Assembly: GCF_022429625.1 (NCBI RefSeq)
Contig: NZ_CP092483.1
Location: 3,831,501-3,895,500, forward strand
Reading direction: 5' to 3'
Source: Devosia lacusdianchii
GTDB lineage: Bacteria; Pseudomonadota; Alphaproteobacteria; Rhizobiales; Devosiaceae
DNA length: 64,000 nucleotides
The notes under the pieces are model-generated. The model did not search any database and was not told the origin of the DNA. It saw only the letters and a program-made list of their open reading frames with translations. Made by a program: the position numbers and the translations under genes. This document shows positions 17,452 to 25,616 of the stretch, in pieces. Numbering within the stretch: the stretch's first letter is position 1; every line of letters begins with the position of its first letter.

Positions 17452-18972
17452 CTAGAGGTTGTAAAGTTCGCTGTATTTTGCGGTGAGGTGGGCGATATAG
17501 GGCTCTGGATCGAGCTTGCGGCCCGTTGCCTTGACCAGCAGTTCGTCGCGCATGTAGCGACGACCGTGCTGGTGGACATTCTCAATCATGTACGCACGCA
17601 GCGGCTCGTAATCGCCGGTGGACAGGCCATTGGCGATGGCGGCGTCCTTGCTGGCCGTCTCGAACAGCTGGCCGGCCATCACATTGCCGATGGTATAGTT
17701 GCAAAAGGTACCGATCTGGCCCGAAGACCAGTGAACGTCCTGCAGCACCCCGTTGGCGTCGTTTGGCACGTCGAGACCCAGGTATTCCTTGATCTTGGCG
17801 TTCCAAACCTCCGGCAGGTCCTTTACCGCCAGCGAACCGTCGATGAGGCCAGCCTCGATGTCGGTGCGCAGCATGACGTGGAAGTCGTAGGTCAGCTCAT
17901 CGGCTTCGACGCGGATAAAGCCTGGCTTGCACCGGTTGACCGCACGGAAGAACTCTTCCGCCGTCACGTCCGATAACTGGTCTGGATAGAATTTCTGGGC
18001 TTCGGGGAAGTTCACCTCCCAGAATTCGCGGCTCCGCCCGACGTGGTTTTCCCACAGGCGCGACTGCGACTCGTGCGCACCGAAGCTGACGCCGCCGACC
18101 GCATAGAGACCGACCAGATCGGTAGCGAAGGGTGTCCGGGTATAGGCAGGATTGACGCCTTGTTCGTAGAGGGCGTGACCCGCTTCATGCAGCGCCCCGA
18201 AGAGGCTGGCTGCCATGTAGTTGGGGTTGAAGCGGGTGGTGATGCGTACGTCATTGCGCGTGAACGACACCTCGAACGGATGCAGCGTGGTATCGAGGCG
18301 CCCGCGATTGAGGTCGTAGCCAACCTTCTGCGACATCGCCAAGGCAAACGCGTGCTGCTGGTCGACAGGATAGTGGCGTTCCAGGAAGTCGAATCGCGGC
18401 TGCTCTCTTTCCCCGATTGCTTTGACCAGCGGCATGAGCGCTTCGCGTAGGCGGGCAAAGAGGGGCTTGAGACTGGCGACCGTTTCGCCCGGTTCGAAGC
18501 GATACATCAACGCGTCATAGGGATGGGCGCTGTAGCCAATGCACTCGGCCATTTCGCGATTGAGCGCGACCGTCTGCTCGAGGATCGGGATGAACTGGCT
18601 GAAGTCGCTCTCTGCGCGCGCCTTGGCCCAGACGGCATGACCGTTGGAGCCCAGCTCCGCTCGCTTGCGAGTAAGTTCGGCGGGAATGGCCAGGTGATAG
18701 TCGATGGCTTCACGCACCTGGGCAACCATGACTTTTTCCACAGCGCCGTCGGGCAGGGCGGCAACTTCCGCCTCGGCCTTGTCGAGCTGGCTGCGGGTTT
18801 CGGTAGAAACGAGAAGGTCCCGCGTCAAAACCGACAGCGTCGCCAACTGCTTGCCGCGCGTCTCATGACCGCCATGCGGCATCATGGTGCGAGCATCCCA
18901 GCTCAGGATCGACTGCGTGTTGAGAAGGTCGTTCACCTTGCCCACACTTTCCATAAGCTGCGCGTAACTCAT
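17452..18972 (-). CDS. M32-family carboxypeptidase (Taq-type)
   Basis: A 506-residue metallocarboxypeptidase with the HExxH zinc motif in GALHEAGHALYEQG near residue 258. The family blocks DVTAEEFFRAVNRCKPGFIR and DLPEVWNAKIKEYLG, and WSSGQIGTFCNYTIGN, which ends the catalytic domain, are also present. ATG at 18972 (MSYAQLMESVGKVNDLLNTQ) matches the usual M32 N-terminus; the upstream extension to 19056 does not. It is the first gene of the minus arm, directly downstream of the shared regulatory region. M32 enzymes remove C-terminal residues from short peptides, so it may trim amino-acid conjugates in the cytoplasm. Confidence 0.92.
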   Translation of the reverse strand: MSYAQLMESVGKVNDLLNTQSILSWDARTMMPHGGHETRGKQLATLSVLTRDLLVSTETRSQLDKAEAEVAALPDGAVEKVMVAQVREAIDYHLAIPAELTRKRAELGSNGHAVWAKARAESDFSQFIPILEQTVALNREMAECIGYSAHPYDALMYRFEPGETVASLKPLFARLREALMPLVKAIGEREQPRFDFLERHYPVDQQHAFALAMSQKVGYDLNRGRLDTTLHPFEVSFTRNDVRITTRFNPNYMAASLFGALHEAGHALYEQGVNPAYTRTPFATDLVGLYAVGGVSFGAHESQSRLWENHVGRSREFWEVNFPEAQKFYPDQLSDVTAEEFFRAVNRCKPGFIRVEADELTYDFHVMLRTDIEAGLIDGSLAVKDLPEVWNAKIKEYLGLDVPNDANGVLQDVHWSSGQIGTFCNYTIGNVMAGQLFETASKDAAIANGLSTGDYEPLRAYMIENVHQHGRRYMRDELLVKATGRKLDPEPYIAHLTAKYSELYNL

Positions 18973-19167
18973 TGGCCTGGCTAACTTTCCTCTTTGTGCG
19001 ACAGTTTTTGCCGCTTCGTTGATCGGGTGCCTTGACGACGCCCATTCCGTATGCACATTTGTCGTTTATCAGATTGTCGACAATCTAACGAACTAACTTT
19101 GGACAGGGAATGTCGTGGTTGTCAAGCGATGCGAAACGGGGCGTCAGAAAATAGTGGGACCGCAAAA
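18973..19167. promoter_or_regulatory. Divergent promoter region between the two catabolic arms
   Basis: This 195-base region is the only intergenic space from which both arms can start. It is less GC-rich than the flanking genes. It contains the perfect palindrome at 19071-19086 and A/T-rich stretches on both sides. A weak plus-strand promoter with TTGTCG at 19059-19064 is possible, but no convincing -10 box was found. No small gene was identified here. Confidence 0.6.
19071..19086. promoter_or_regulatory. Perfect 16-bp palindrome, candidate GntR/FCD operator
   Basis: AGATTGTCGACAATCT is a perfect inverted repeat centred between 19078 and 19079. The TTGT-N2-ACAA core is of the kind bound by FCD-type GntR regulators. 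It lies midway between the two divergent operons. The embedded regulator at 11742-12419 is the most likely binder. Confidence 0.65.
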
Positions 19168-20049
19168 ATGAGCACCGATCTCGGGGCGATGACCTCGAAT
19201 TCCGAGGCCCTTGTGGCCATGGCCGTATGCGGCTTTGTCAGCACCCCGAGCCTGCGTCCGGGCCATTACACGCACTATCCCGATGGGAAGGGCGTGATCC
19301 TGCCCGGCATGTTTGGCGTGACCTACAATGCCCATGTCGGCGACCGCGCCTTCGGTTGGGCAGGCGACCATGTCGAGCCCGGCGTCTCTATCGCCCACCC
19401 GGACGAAAAGTCCGACATGGCGCTGCATTACCTGAGCTGTGTCGGCAATGAAGCGACCGTCATGACGGGCCTTGCCAAGGGCGCCAAAGGCGTGGTGACC
19501 GGAGAACACGCCCGCCTGCTGGTGGCGTTCTCCCCCGAAGTGGACGAACTGCTGAACATCGGCGACCAGATCCAGATTGAAGCTGTCGGCCGCGGCATTG
19601 CCCTCGATGATTTTCCTCTTGTCGAATTCAAGAAGACCAGCCCGAAGCTGCTCCAGGCACTGCGCCTGACCCGAACCGCCAATGGGGCGCTGAAGCTACC
19701 TGTGGCGATCGAACTCCCCATCGAGATCATGGGTTCGGGCGCCGAGCTCAATTCGGAATATGTCGATCAGGATCTGATGAGCGGCGACCGCCAGCTGATG
19801 GCGGACCTCGGAGTCGACCAGATGCGGCTCGGGGACATCATCGCCATCCGCCATGCCGACCATCACTTTGGCCGATCCTATCGCGAGGGCGCCGTTTCGA
19901 TCGCCATCTGCATCCATGGCGACTCGATCATGACCGGCCACGGCCCCGGCATCATGACGATCATGAGCTGCGCAGAAGGCGGGATCGAGTTCGAGCTCGA
20001 TCCGACCGCCAATATTTCCAACTACTTCCAGATCGGAGCCGCCAAATGA
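19168..20049 (+). CDS. DUF4438 family protein, first of tandem pair
   Basis: A 293-residue protein without signal peptide. Conserved blocks shared with the next gene are VAMAVCGFVSTPSLRP, GVTYNAHVGDRAFGWAGDHVEPGVSI, GNEATVMTGLAKGAKGVVTG, the LGDIIAIRHADHHFGRSY segment and SIMTGHGPGIMTIM near the end. The pattern fits DUF4438, known from structure but with no assigned reaction. ATG at 19168 is chosen because family similarity begins just after it and GGGA lies upstream; the longer frame to 19051 has no matching sequence. It is the first gene of the plus arm. Adjacent His/Asp residues could form an active site, which is inference. Confidence 0.8.
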   Translation: MSTDLGAMTSNSEALVAMAVCGFVSTPSLRPGHYTHYPDGKGVILPGMFGVTYNAHVGDRAFGWAGDHVEPGVSIAHPDEKSDMALHYLSCVGNEATVMTGLAKGAKGVVTGEHARLLVAFSPEVDELLNIGDQIQIEAVGRGIALDDFPLVEFKKTSPKLLQALRLTRTANGALKLPVAIELPIEIMGSGAELNSEYVDQDLMSGDRQLMADLGVDQMRLGDIIAIRHADHHFGRSYREGAVSIAICIHGDSIMTGHGPGIMTIMSCAEGGIEFELDPTANISNYFQIGAAK

Positions 20050-20924
20050 CCGTCAGTTTCAACGAAGCCGATCTCGTTGCCGTTTCGGTCGGTGGCGTCA
20101 TTGCTCATCCCGGCTTTCCCGGCCTGCCGGCCGAACCATATCGCCTTGCTGCAGACGGCACGCCCTTCCTGCTGCCCGCATGGGGCGGCATCGTCTACAA
20201 TGTGTCGGTGGGCGATCGCGCCTTTGGCTGGGCTGCCGACTGCATCCACCCGGGCGTTTCGATCCGCGGCACCGACGACCTGAAGAATCGTGGCCTCAAC
20301 GTCTTCGCTTGCCTGGGCAATACCGCGACGGTGATGACCGGCCAGGCGCAGGGCGCCAAGGGCGTGGTGACGGGCAAGTCCGGCCGCTTTTCCGAGCAGG
20401 TGATCATCCACTTCCCGAAAGAAATGCGGAGGAAGATGGCCGTTGGCGACCAGATACTGGTCAAATCCCATGGCACCGGCATCAGCATCGCAGGCCACGA
20501 AGCCATCAGCTGCAAGGGCCTGTCGCCTGATCTGTTGAAGGTGCTGCCCCACAAGGTTGAGGATGGCGTGCTGAAGTTTGGCACGGTTGCGACGGTGCCC
20601 GCCTTCCTCGTCGGCGCAGGCGCTGGCCTGACCAGCGAGGGCGGCAGTCTGCACATGCAGTCCACCGATTGGGCGGCGCTTGAGGAAGCCGGTCTGGACC
20701 AGCTCAAGCTGGGCGACATCGTGGCGATCGAGAACACTGACAGCCGCTACAACCACGGTTACCTGCGCGGGGCGATGAGCATTGGCATCGTTGGCCAGAC
20801 CGACGGGCCTCGCTCCGGCTACGGCCCTGGCATGACGGTGATCATGACCGCTCCAATGGGCGAACTTGGCGCCTATACGGACGCCTCCGCCAATATCGCC
20901 GCGCTTCTCAAGCTCGAGGCATAG
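20046..20924 (+). CDS. DUF4438 family protein, second of tandem pair
   Basis: A 292-residue paralogue of the preceding protein. It shares GIVYNVSVGDRAFGWAADCI, HPGVSIRG, GNTATVMTGQAQGAKGVVTG, LGDIVAIENTDSRYNHGYLRGA and SGYGPGMTVIMTAPMG. It overlaps the first copy by four bases, so the two are co-translated and may form a hetero-oligomer. The second copy has ENTDSRYNHGY where the first has RHADHHFGRSY, so the likely ligand-binding loop differs. No reaction is known. Confidence 0.8.
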   Translation: MTVSFNEADLVAVSVGGVIAHPGFPGLPAEPYRLAADGTPFLLPAWGGIVYNVSVGDRAFGWAADCIHPGVSIRGTDDLKNRGLNVFACLGNTATVMTGQAQGAKGVVTGKSGRFSEQVIIHFPKEMRRKMAVGDQILVKSHGTGISIAGHEAISCKGLSPDLLKVLPHKVEDGVLKFGTVATVPAFLVGAGAGLTSEGGSLHMQSTDWAALEEAGLDQLKLGDIVAIENTDSRYNHGYLRGAMSIGIVGQTDGPRSGYGPGMTVIMTAPMGELGAYTDASANIAALLKLEA

Positions 20925-20927
20925 CAA

Positions 20928-22010
20928 ATGGCGATCACGCTGACGAATGTTGAACGGTCCAGCTTGGAACGCTTTATGGCGGAGGGATTCGAAGCCCTTG
21001 GCCTGCCGGGCGAAGACGCCCGCCTCTTCGCCGACGCTCTGATTTTCTCAGAGCTCCGCTTTCATCCCGGCCACGGCCAGGGCGTGCGGCGGCTTCGGCG
21101 CTACCAGGAGCGCATCGGCGAAAAGCTGGTGGACCCGCGCGCCCAATTCGAAGTCATCAAGCAGAGCCCGGCTTTGGCATTGGTCGATGCCCATAACGGC
21201 ATCGGCACGGTCGCCGCGGCCAAGGCGATGAAACTGGCGATCGAGAAGGCGAAGGTCTCCGGCATCGGCCAGGTCATAGTCCGCAACTCGACCCATTACG
21301 GTTCGTCGGCCGTCCATGCCTGCCAGGCCATGGAAGCAGGCTGCATCGGCATTGCCTATACCAATGCCGGCCCGGAGATGGCGCCATGGGGAGGACGTGA
21401 AGGCGCTGTTGGCACCAATCCCTGGGGCATCGCCGCTCCCACCAATCTCGGCTTCCCGGCCGTAATGGACTTTGCGCTGACCACCGCCGGCAAGGGCATG
21501 ATGCTGTGGCACTCGCGCGAGGGCAAAAAGATGCCGCTCGATTGGGCGCTGACCCCCGACGGCGAAATCACCGACGATCCGGATGCTGCCATGAAGGGTC
21601 CGCTGCTGGGTATCGGCGAATACAAGGGCTACGGTCTCGCTTTCATGACGGACGTGTTGACCGGCGTTATTGGCGGCGGCGGCTTCGGGCTTACACCCTA
21701 CGCCAACCAGGCCAAGCTCGACGTGTCCCACAGCCTCACCGCGATCGATATCGAGTGGTTCATGCCACTCGACGAGTTCAAGGCGCGGATGGGCGAGTTT
21801 TCGCAGATGGTGAAGTCCCGCCAGACGCGTCCCGGTTTCTCGGAAATCCTCATTCCCGGGGAACAGGAAGCGCGTCGCGTTGCCAAGAAGTCCGCCGGCG
21901 GCGTTCCGCTGGATGATGAGGTCTTGGAGGACCTGCAGGCCCTTGGTCGCGAGCTGGGCCTCAAGTCCGAGATTGGCGTGCTTGATCGATATCAGGAGGA
22001 TCGGCTGTGA
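20928..22010 (+). CDS. Malate/L-lactate dehydrogenase (Ldh) family oxidoreductase, AllD-like fold
   Basis: A 360-residue NAD(P)H-dependent oxidoreductase of the family that includes ureidoglycolate dehydrogenase (AllD), sulfolactate dehydrogenase and delta-1-piperideine-2-carboxylate reductase. Key features are the catalytic His in VRNSTHYGSSA, the TNAGPEMAPWGGREGAVGTNP cofactor block and GIGEYKGYGLAFMTDVLTGV near residue 225. It starts three bases after the DUF4438 pair. With AllA- and allantoinase-like genes nearby, an AllD-like oxidation is plausible, but an imine or 2-keto-acid reductase role is equally possible. Confidence 0.87.
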   Translation: MAITLTNVERSSLERFMAEGFEALGLPGEDARLFADALIFSELRFHPGHGQGVRRLRRYQERIGEKLVDPRAQFEVIKQSPALALVDAHNGIGTVAAAKAMKLAIEKAKVSGIGQVIVRNSTHYGSSAVHACQAMEAGCIGIAYTNAGPEMAPWGGREGAVGTNPWGIAAPTNLGFPAVMDFALTTAGKGMMLWHSREGKKMPLDWALTPDGEITDDPDAAMKGPLLGIGEYKGYGLAFMTDVLTGVIGGGGFGLTPYANQAKLDVSHSLTAIDIEWFMPLDEFKARMGEFSQMVKSRQTRPGFSEILIPGEQEARRVAKKSAGGVPLDDEVLEDLQALGRELGLKSEIGVLDRYQEDRL

Positions 22011-23188
22011 TCCTCGCTTCGCCCACCGTCAGGCCGGTCACGCCGCTCGGGACTGCATTCCGACAGTCCGTGCGCGACGCCCTGCGCAAAAGCGCAGCGG
22101 CCAGGGGCCTCGACGGCGTGCTGTTACTGTCCCCTGCCAATGTCTTTTACGCCTGTGGCTTCAATTTCTCGGTCAACGAGCGCCCGATCGGCCTTTATGT
22201 ACCGGTGGAGGGCGAGGCAAAGCTCTACATACCCCTGCTTGAGCTTGAGAATGCCGAGCCGGTCGACGGCGTTGAGCTTGGCATCTACGAGGAATTCCCC
22301 GGGCTTGTGCATCCGGTCGTCTGGATGCTTGACCAGGCCAAGGCCCGCCGTGTTGCCATCGACGTGCTGGATGCCCGCCAGTTGGATCCGCTCCGGACAC
22401 TGCTCGACGAGGTCCTGCTCGAAGACCTGGCATTGCCACTCCGCTTCATCAAGACCGAGGCCGAGCTCGAGCTGACACGCATAGCCGCTGGCTATGCCGA
22501 CCTCTGCCTCGCGCGCCTACATTCGGAAGCAGGCAACATCATCAGCCAGGGTGGCAGCGAACTCGATTTGCTGGCCGACTGTACCGGTTTCGCGCTTGCG
22601 GCGTTGAAGCGCGATTACGGCCTGGCCTTTGCCGGCACCAAGCTGGGCATATCGGCTTCAGTTCATTCGGGCCCGCGCGCTGCCCTGCCGCATGGCTCGA
22701 CCAGCTCGCGTCGGCCGCAAGTCGGAGACACCCTGATCTCCGGGGTCGGCGCGAGCCTGGGCGGCTACCACGCGGAAAGCGGCGCCACGCTGATCGTCGG
22801 CGACGTCAGCGCCGAACAGCGCCGCGTGATGATCGCGATGGAAGCCTGCAACGACGCCGGTGTTGGCGCCCTGAAGCCGGGGAGTCGGTGCCAGGACGTG
22901 AACGAGGCGGCACTCGACGCCCTTCGGCAGGCGGACCTCGGCGACACAATCCGTCATCGGATTGGCCATGGCATGGGCCTGGAAGGGCACGAAGCCCCCT
23001 GGCTCGCTCCGGGCGACATGACCGAAGTGCTGCCCGGCATGGTCTTTTCCAATGAACCGGGCGTCTACCGCCCTGGCCTCGACGGCTTCCGCACCATCAA
23101 CACCATGCTGGTCCATCCCGATCACGTGGAAATTCCCAGCCGCTTTCTTGCGACAACTCCCATCGATCAGCGCGCAATCGCGCTCTAG
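22007..23188 (+). CDS. M24 (pita-bread) fold hydrolase with degenerate metal site, creatinase/DoeA-like
   Basis: A 393-residue protein with an N-terminal creatinase/prolidase domain (GVLLLSPANVFYACGF) and a C-terminal pita-bread domain. In metal-dependent M24 peptidases the ligands are Asp, Asp, His, Glu, Glu. Here the first Asp position reads SGVGA (Gly, near residue 243) and the second reads GYHAES (Glu for Asp, near 255). His in IGHGMGLEGHEAP and Glu in SNEPGVY are kept, while the last Glu position reads FRTINT. Loss of most ligands is known in creatinase and ectoine hydrolase (DoeA), which cleave C-N bonds without metal. It overlaps the Ldh gene by four bases. Confidence 0.83.
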   Translation: MILASPTVRPVTPLGTAFRQSVRDALRKSAAARGLDGVLLLSPANVFYACGFNFSVNERPIGLYVPVEGEAKLYIPLLELENAEPVDGVELGIYEEFPGLVHPVVWMLDQAKARRVAIDVLDARQLDPLRTLLDEVLLEDLALPLRFIKTEAELELTRIAAGYADLCLARLHSEAGNIISQGGSELDLLADCTGFALAALKRDYGLAFAGTKLGISASVHSGPRAALPHGSTSSRRPQVGDTLISGVGASLGGYHAESGATLIVGDVSAEQRRVMIAMEACNDAGVGALKPGSRCQDVNEAALDALRQADLGDTIRHRIGHGMGLEGHEAPWLAPGDMTEVLPGMVFSNEPGVYRPGLDGFRTINTMLVHPDHVEIPSRFLATTPIDQRAIAL

Positions 23189-23205
23189 CACCGAGAGACA
23201 AGATC

Positions 23206-24435
23206 ATGCCCGAACCCGCTGCCTGGCACTATACCAAGATCACCAAGCCCATGTTCGACCTCAAGCCGGTCGATCAGATCCTGCTGGGGCGCGTCATCAC
23301 CGCCAAGGGTGACGAGATCATCGAGGATGGCTTCGTCGAAGTCATCAGCGGCAAGATCACCCGCGTCGGCACGCGTGCCGAAATCGGCACGCCGACGGTC
23401 ACTGTCACCGACACCGGTGGCAAGACCATTATGCCCGGCCTGATCCAGTCGCACGGCCACCTTTCGTGGGATGGGGTGCACGAGCTGAGCTGGCAGTCCA
23501 TGTATGACAGCCCCGAAATCCGCGCCTACAAGGCGGCGGGTAATATGCTCAAGTCCCTGCGCGCCGGCGTGACGCTGGTGCGCGATCTCGGCGTCCACAA
23601 TTCCAACCTCTTCACCAAGCAGGCCGTAGCGCAGGGATTTTTCCCGGGCCCGCGCCTGCTGGTGTCGGGCGAGAGCATCATCCAGACCGGCGGACACACC
23701 TATTGGGTATGTCGCGAAGCGTCTGGCGCCGATGAAATGCGCCGTGCGGTGCGTGACCAGGTCAAAGGCGGCGCGGATCTCATCAAGATCATGGCGTGCC
23801 ACGACACGCTCGAGTTTACGGACGCCGAACTTGAAGCCGTCATCGACGAGGCTCATCGCAATCGCCTGCCGATAACGGCCCATGCCACCTACGACGCCTG
23901 CATCAAGCGCGTCGTGGAGTTCGGCGTCGATTGCGTCGAGCATGGCGGCGCCATGAGCGATGCCACCATCCAGTTATTGCTCGACAAGAAGGTGCCGATC
24001 GTTACGACGTTCTCCGCCCTGGTGATGCAGGCTAAGCCTGAGATCGCTCGCGCGTTTGGCATTCCAGAGTGGAAGATCGCCGAACGTCAAAAAGCGGTGG
24101 CCGACAAGTCGCGCTTCGATGGTCTGGTGCGGGCTGCCAGAGCAGGCGTTCCGATCGTATTCGGTACCGATGCCGGCAGTCCGGCCGTCGAACACAACGT
24201 CATCGCCCCCGAGCTCGACTTCATGGTCGAGGTCGGCGTCTGCACCGACCGTATGGACGCCCTGCGCGCTATTACGATCCGCGCGGCACAGCTATCCAAG
24301 ATGGACCACAGGATCGGCACGGTCGAAGCCGGCAAGGAAGCCGACCTGATCGTTGTCGACGGCAAACCCGACGAGGATTTGTTCGCGCTTGAGCGCGTGC
24401 AGATGACCTTCATCGCTGGGAAGAGGATGCACTGA
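23206..24435 (+). CDS. Amidohydrolase-superfamily metal-dependent hydrolase (Xaa-Pro dipeptidase/imidazolonepropionase-like)
   Basis: A 409-residue protein with the metal motif HGH in LIQSHGHLSWDG near residue 83, the bridging carboxylated Lys in GADLIKIMACHD, His in ITAHATYDA, His in VDCVEHGGAM and the catalytic Asp in VFGTDAGSPA. This is a complete binuclear amidohydrolase site. GTVEAGKEADLIVVDG is the typical C-terminal beta-sandwich part. Related enzymes cleave Xaa-Pro and other dipeptides or N-acyl amino acids. It lies 17 bases after the M24-fold gene and overlaps the aminotransferase gene by one base (TGATG). Confidence 0.88.
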   Translation: MPEPAAWHYTKITKPMFDLKPVDQILLGRVITAKGDEIIEDGFVEVISGKITRVGTRAEIGTPTVTVTDTGGKTIMPGLIQSHGHLSWDGVHELSWQSMYDSPEIRAYKAAGNMLKSLRAGVTLVRDLGVHNSNLFTKQAVAQGFFPGPRLLVSGESIIQTGGHTYWVCREASGADEMRRAVRDQVKGGADLIKIMACHDTLEFTDAELEAVIDEAHRNRLPITAHATYDACIKRVVEFGVDCVEHGGAMSDATIQLLLDKKVPIVTTFSALVMQAKPEIARAFGIPEWKIAERQKAVADKSRFDGLVRAARAGVPIVFGTDAGSPAVEHNVIAPELDFMVEVGVCTDRMDALRAITIRAAQLSKMDHRIGTVEAGKEADLIVVDGKPDEDLFALERVQMTFIAGKRMH

Positions 24436-25616
24436 TGAGCGTTATCGCTGACAAGCTGACCGGCCGCATCGTCGAGGAAGACGGTTCATTCCGCACCAGG
24501 ATGCTGGCCATCGCCGCCACGCTGCCAAGCGTCATCGCCATGGGCCGCGGCGACCCGGACTTCCACACGCCGGCCCACATCACCGCTGCCGCCAAGAAGG
24601 CGATCGATGATAACCAGCACCACTATACCGGTCCCACCGGTTTGCCACAGTTGCGCACAGCGATCGCGGCGGACCTCAAGAAGGAATACGGCCTGGACTA
24701 TGGCGCCGACGACATCGTCGTCACCGCCGGCGTGCAGGAATCCATCACGCTGATCATGCTGGCGCTGATCAATCCCGGCGATGAGGTGCTGATCACCTCC
24801 CCCCGGTTCACCACCTATGACACGGCCGTCGGCCTTGCGGGTGGCGTCCCGGTGCCCGTCCCAACCTTCCAGAAGGACGATTTTGCCCTCGATATCGGCG
24901 AGATCGAAAAGCGCATCACTGCCAAGACCAAGATGTTCGTGCTGGTCTCGCCCAACAACCCTACCGGCGCCGTCACGCCGCCCGATGTTATCCGCAAGAT
25001 CGCCGAGCTGGCGATCAAGCACGACATCCTGATTATCTCCGACGAGATCTACGCCAAGATCATCTACGAGGGTAACGAGCACCTTTCCATTGCCACCCTG
25101 CCCGGCATGAAAGAGCGCACGATCACGCTCAATGGCTTCTCCAAGACCTATGCCATGACCGGCTGGCGTGTTGGTTACCTGGCCGCTCCCGCCGACTTCG
25201 TCACCAAGGTGACCGAGGTTCGCCACACCCTCTCGATCAACACCTGCACCATCTCCCAATATGCCGCGCTGGCTGCCGTTACGGGGCCGCACGAACCGAT
25301 CCAGGCGATGATCGACGAATACGCCCAGCGCCGGGCCTTTCTGCTGCCGGCGCTCGACGAAATGGGCCTGACCTATGGCAATCCTGGCGGTGCTTTCTAC
25401 GTCTATATCAATGTCTCGGGCACCGGCATGAGCACGCCAGACTTCTGCGAGCGGCTATTGCGCGAAACCGGCGTCATGCTCTTTCCCGGCACCATGTTCG
25501 GCGACCATGATCCGAGCTACATCCGGATGTCATTCCTGCAGCCGCTGCCGCTGATCAAGGAAGCGGTCGAACGCATGAAGGGCTTCATTGCCAAGCATGG
25601 AAAGGCTGCGGCATGA
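24435..25616 (+). CDS. Class I/II pyridoxal-phosphate aminotransferase (plus-arm copy)
   Basis: A 393-residue fold-type I aminotransferase with the PLP Lys in NGFSKTYAMTGWRVGYLA, SPNNPTGAVTPPD, ISDEIYAKIIYEG and the C-terminal Arg in YIRMSFLQPLP. It resembles the enzyme at 16235-17437 in the other arm (shared GRGDPD and THY/HHY-GLP-LR-AIA patterns), so the pathway has two related transaminases. Its start overlaps the amidohydrolase stop by one base and its stop overlaps the next ATG by four. The amino donor is unknown. Confidence 0.9.
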   Translation: MSVIADKLTGRIVEEDGSFRTRMLAIAATLPSVIAMGRGDPDFHTPAHITAAAKKAIDDNQHHYTGPTGLPQLRTAIAADLKKEYGLDYGADDIVVTAGVQESITLIMLALINPGDEVLITSPRFTTYDTAVGLAGGVPVPVPTFQKDDFALDIGEIEKRITAKTKMFVLVSPNNPTGAVTPPDVIRKIAELAIKHDILIISDEIYAKIIYEGNEHLSIATLPGMKERTITLNGFSKTYAMTGWRVGYLAAPADFVTKVTEVRHTLSINTCTISQYAALAAVTGPHEPIQAMIDEYAQRRAFLLPALDEMGLTYGNPGGAFYVYINVSGTGMSTPDFCERLLRETGVMLFPGTMFGDHDPSYIRMSFLQPLPLIKEAVERMKGFIAKHGKAAA

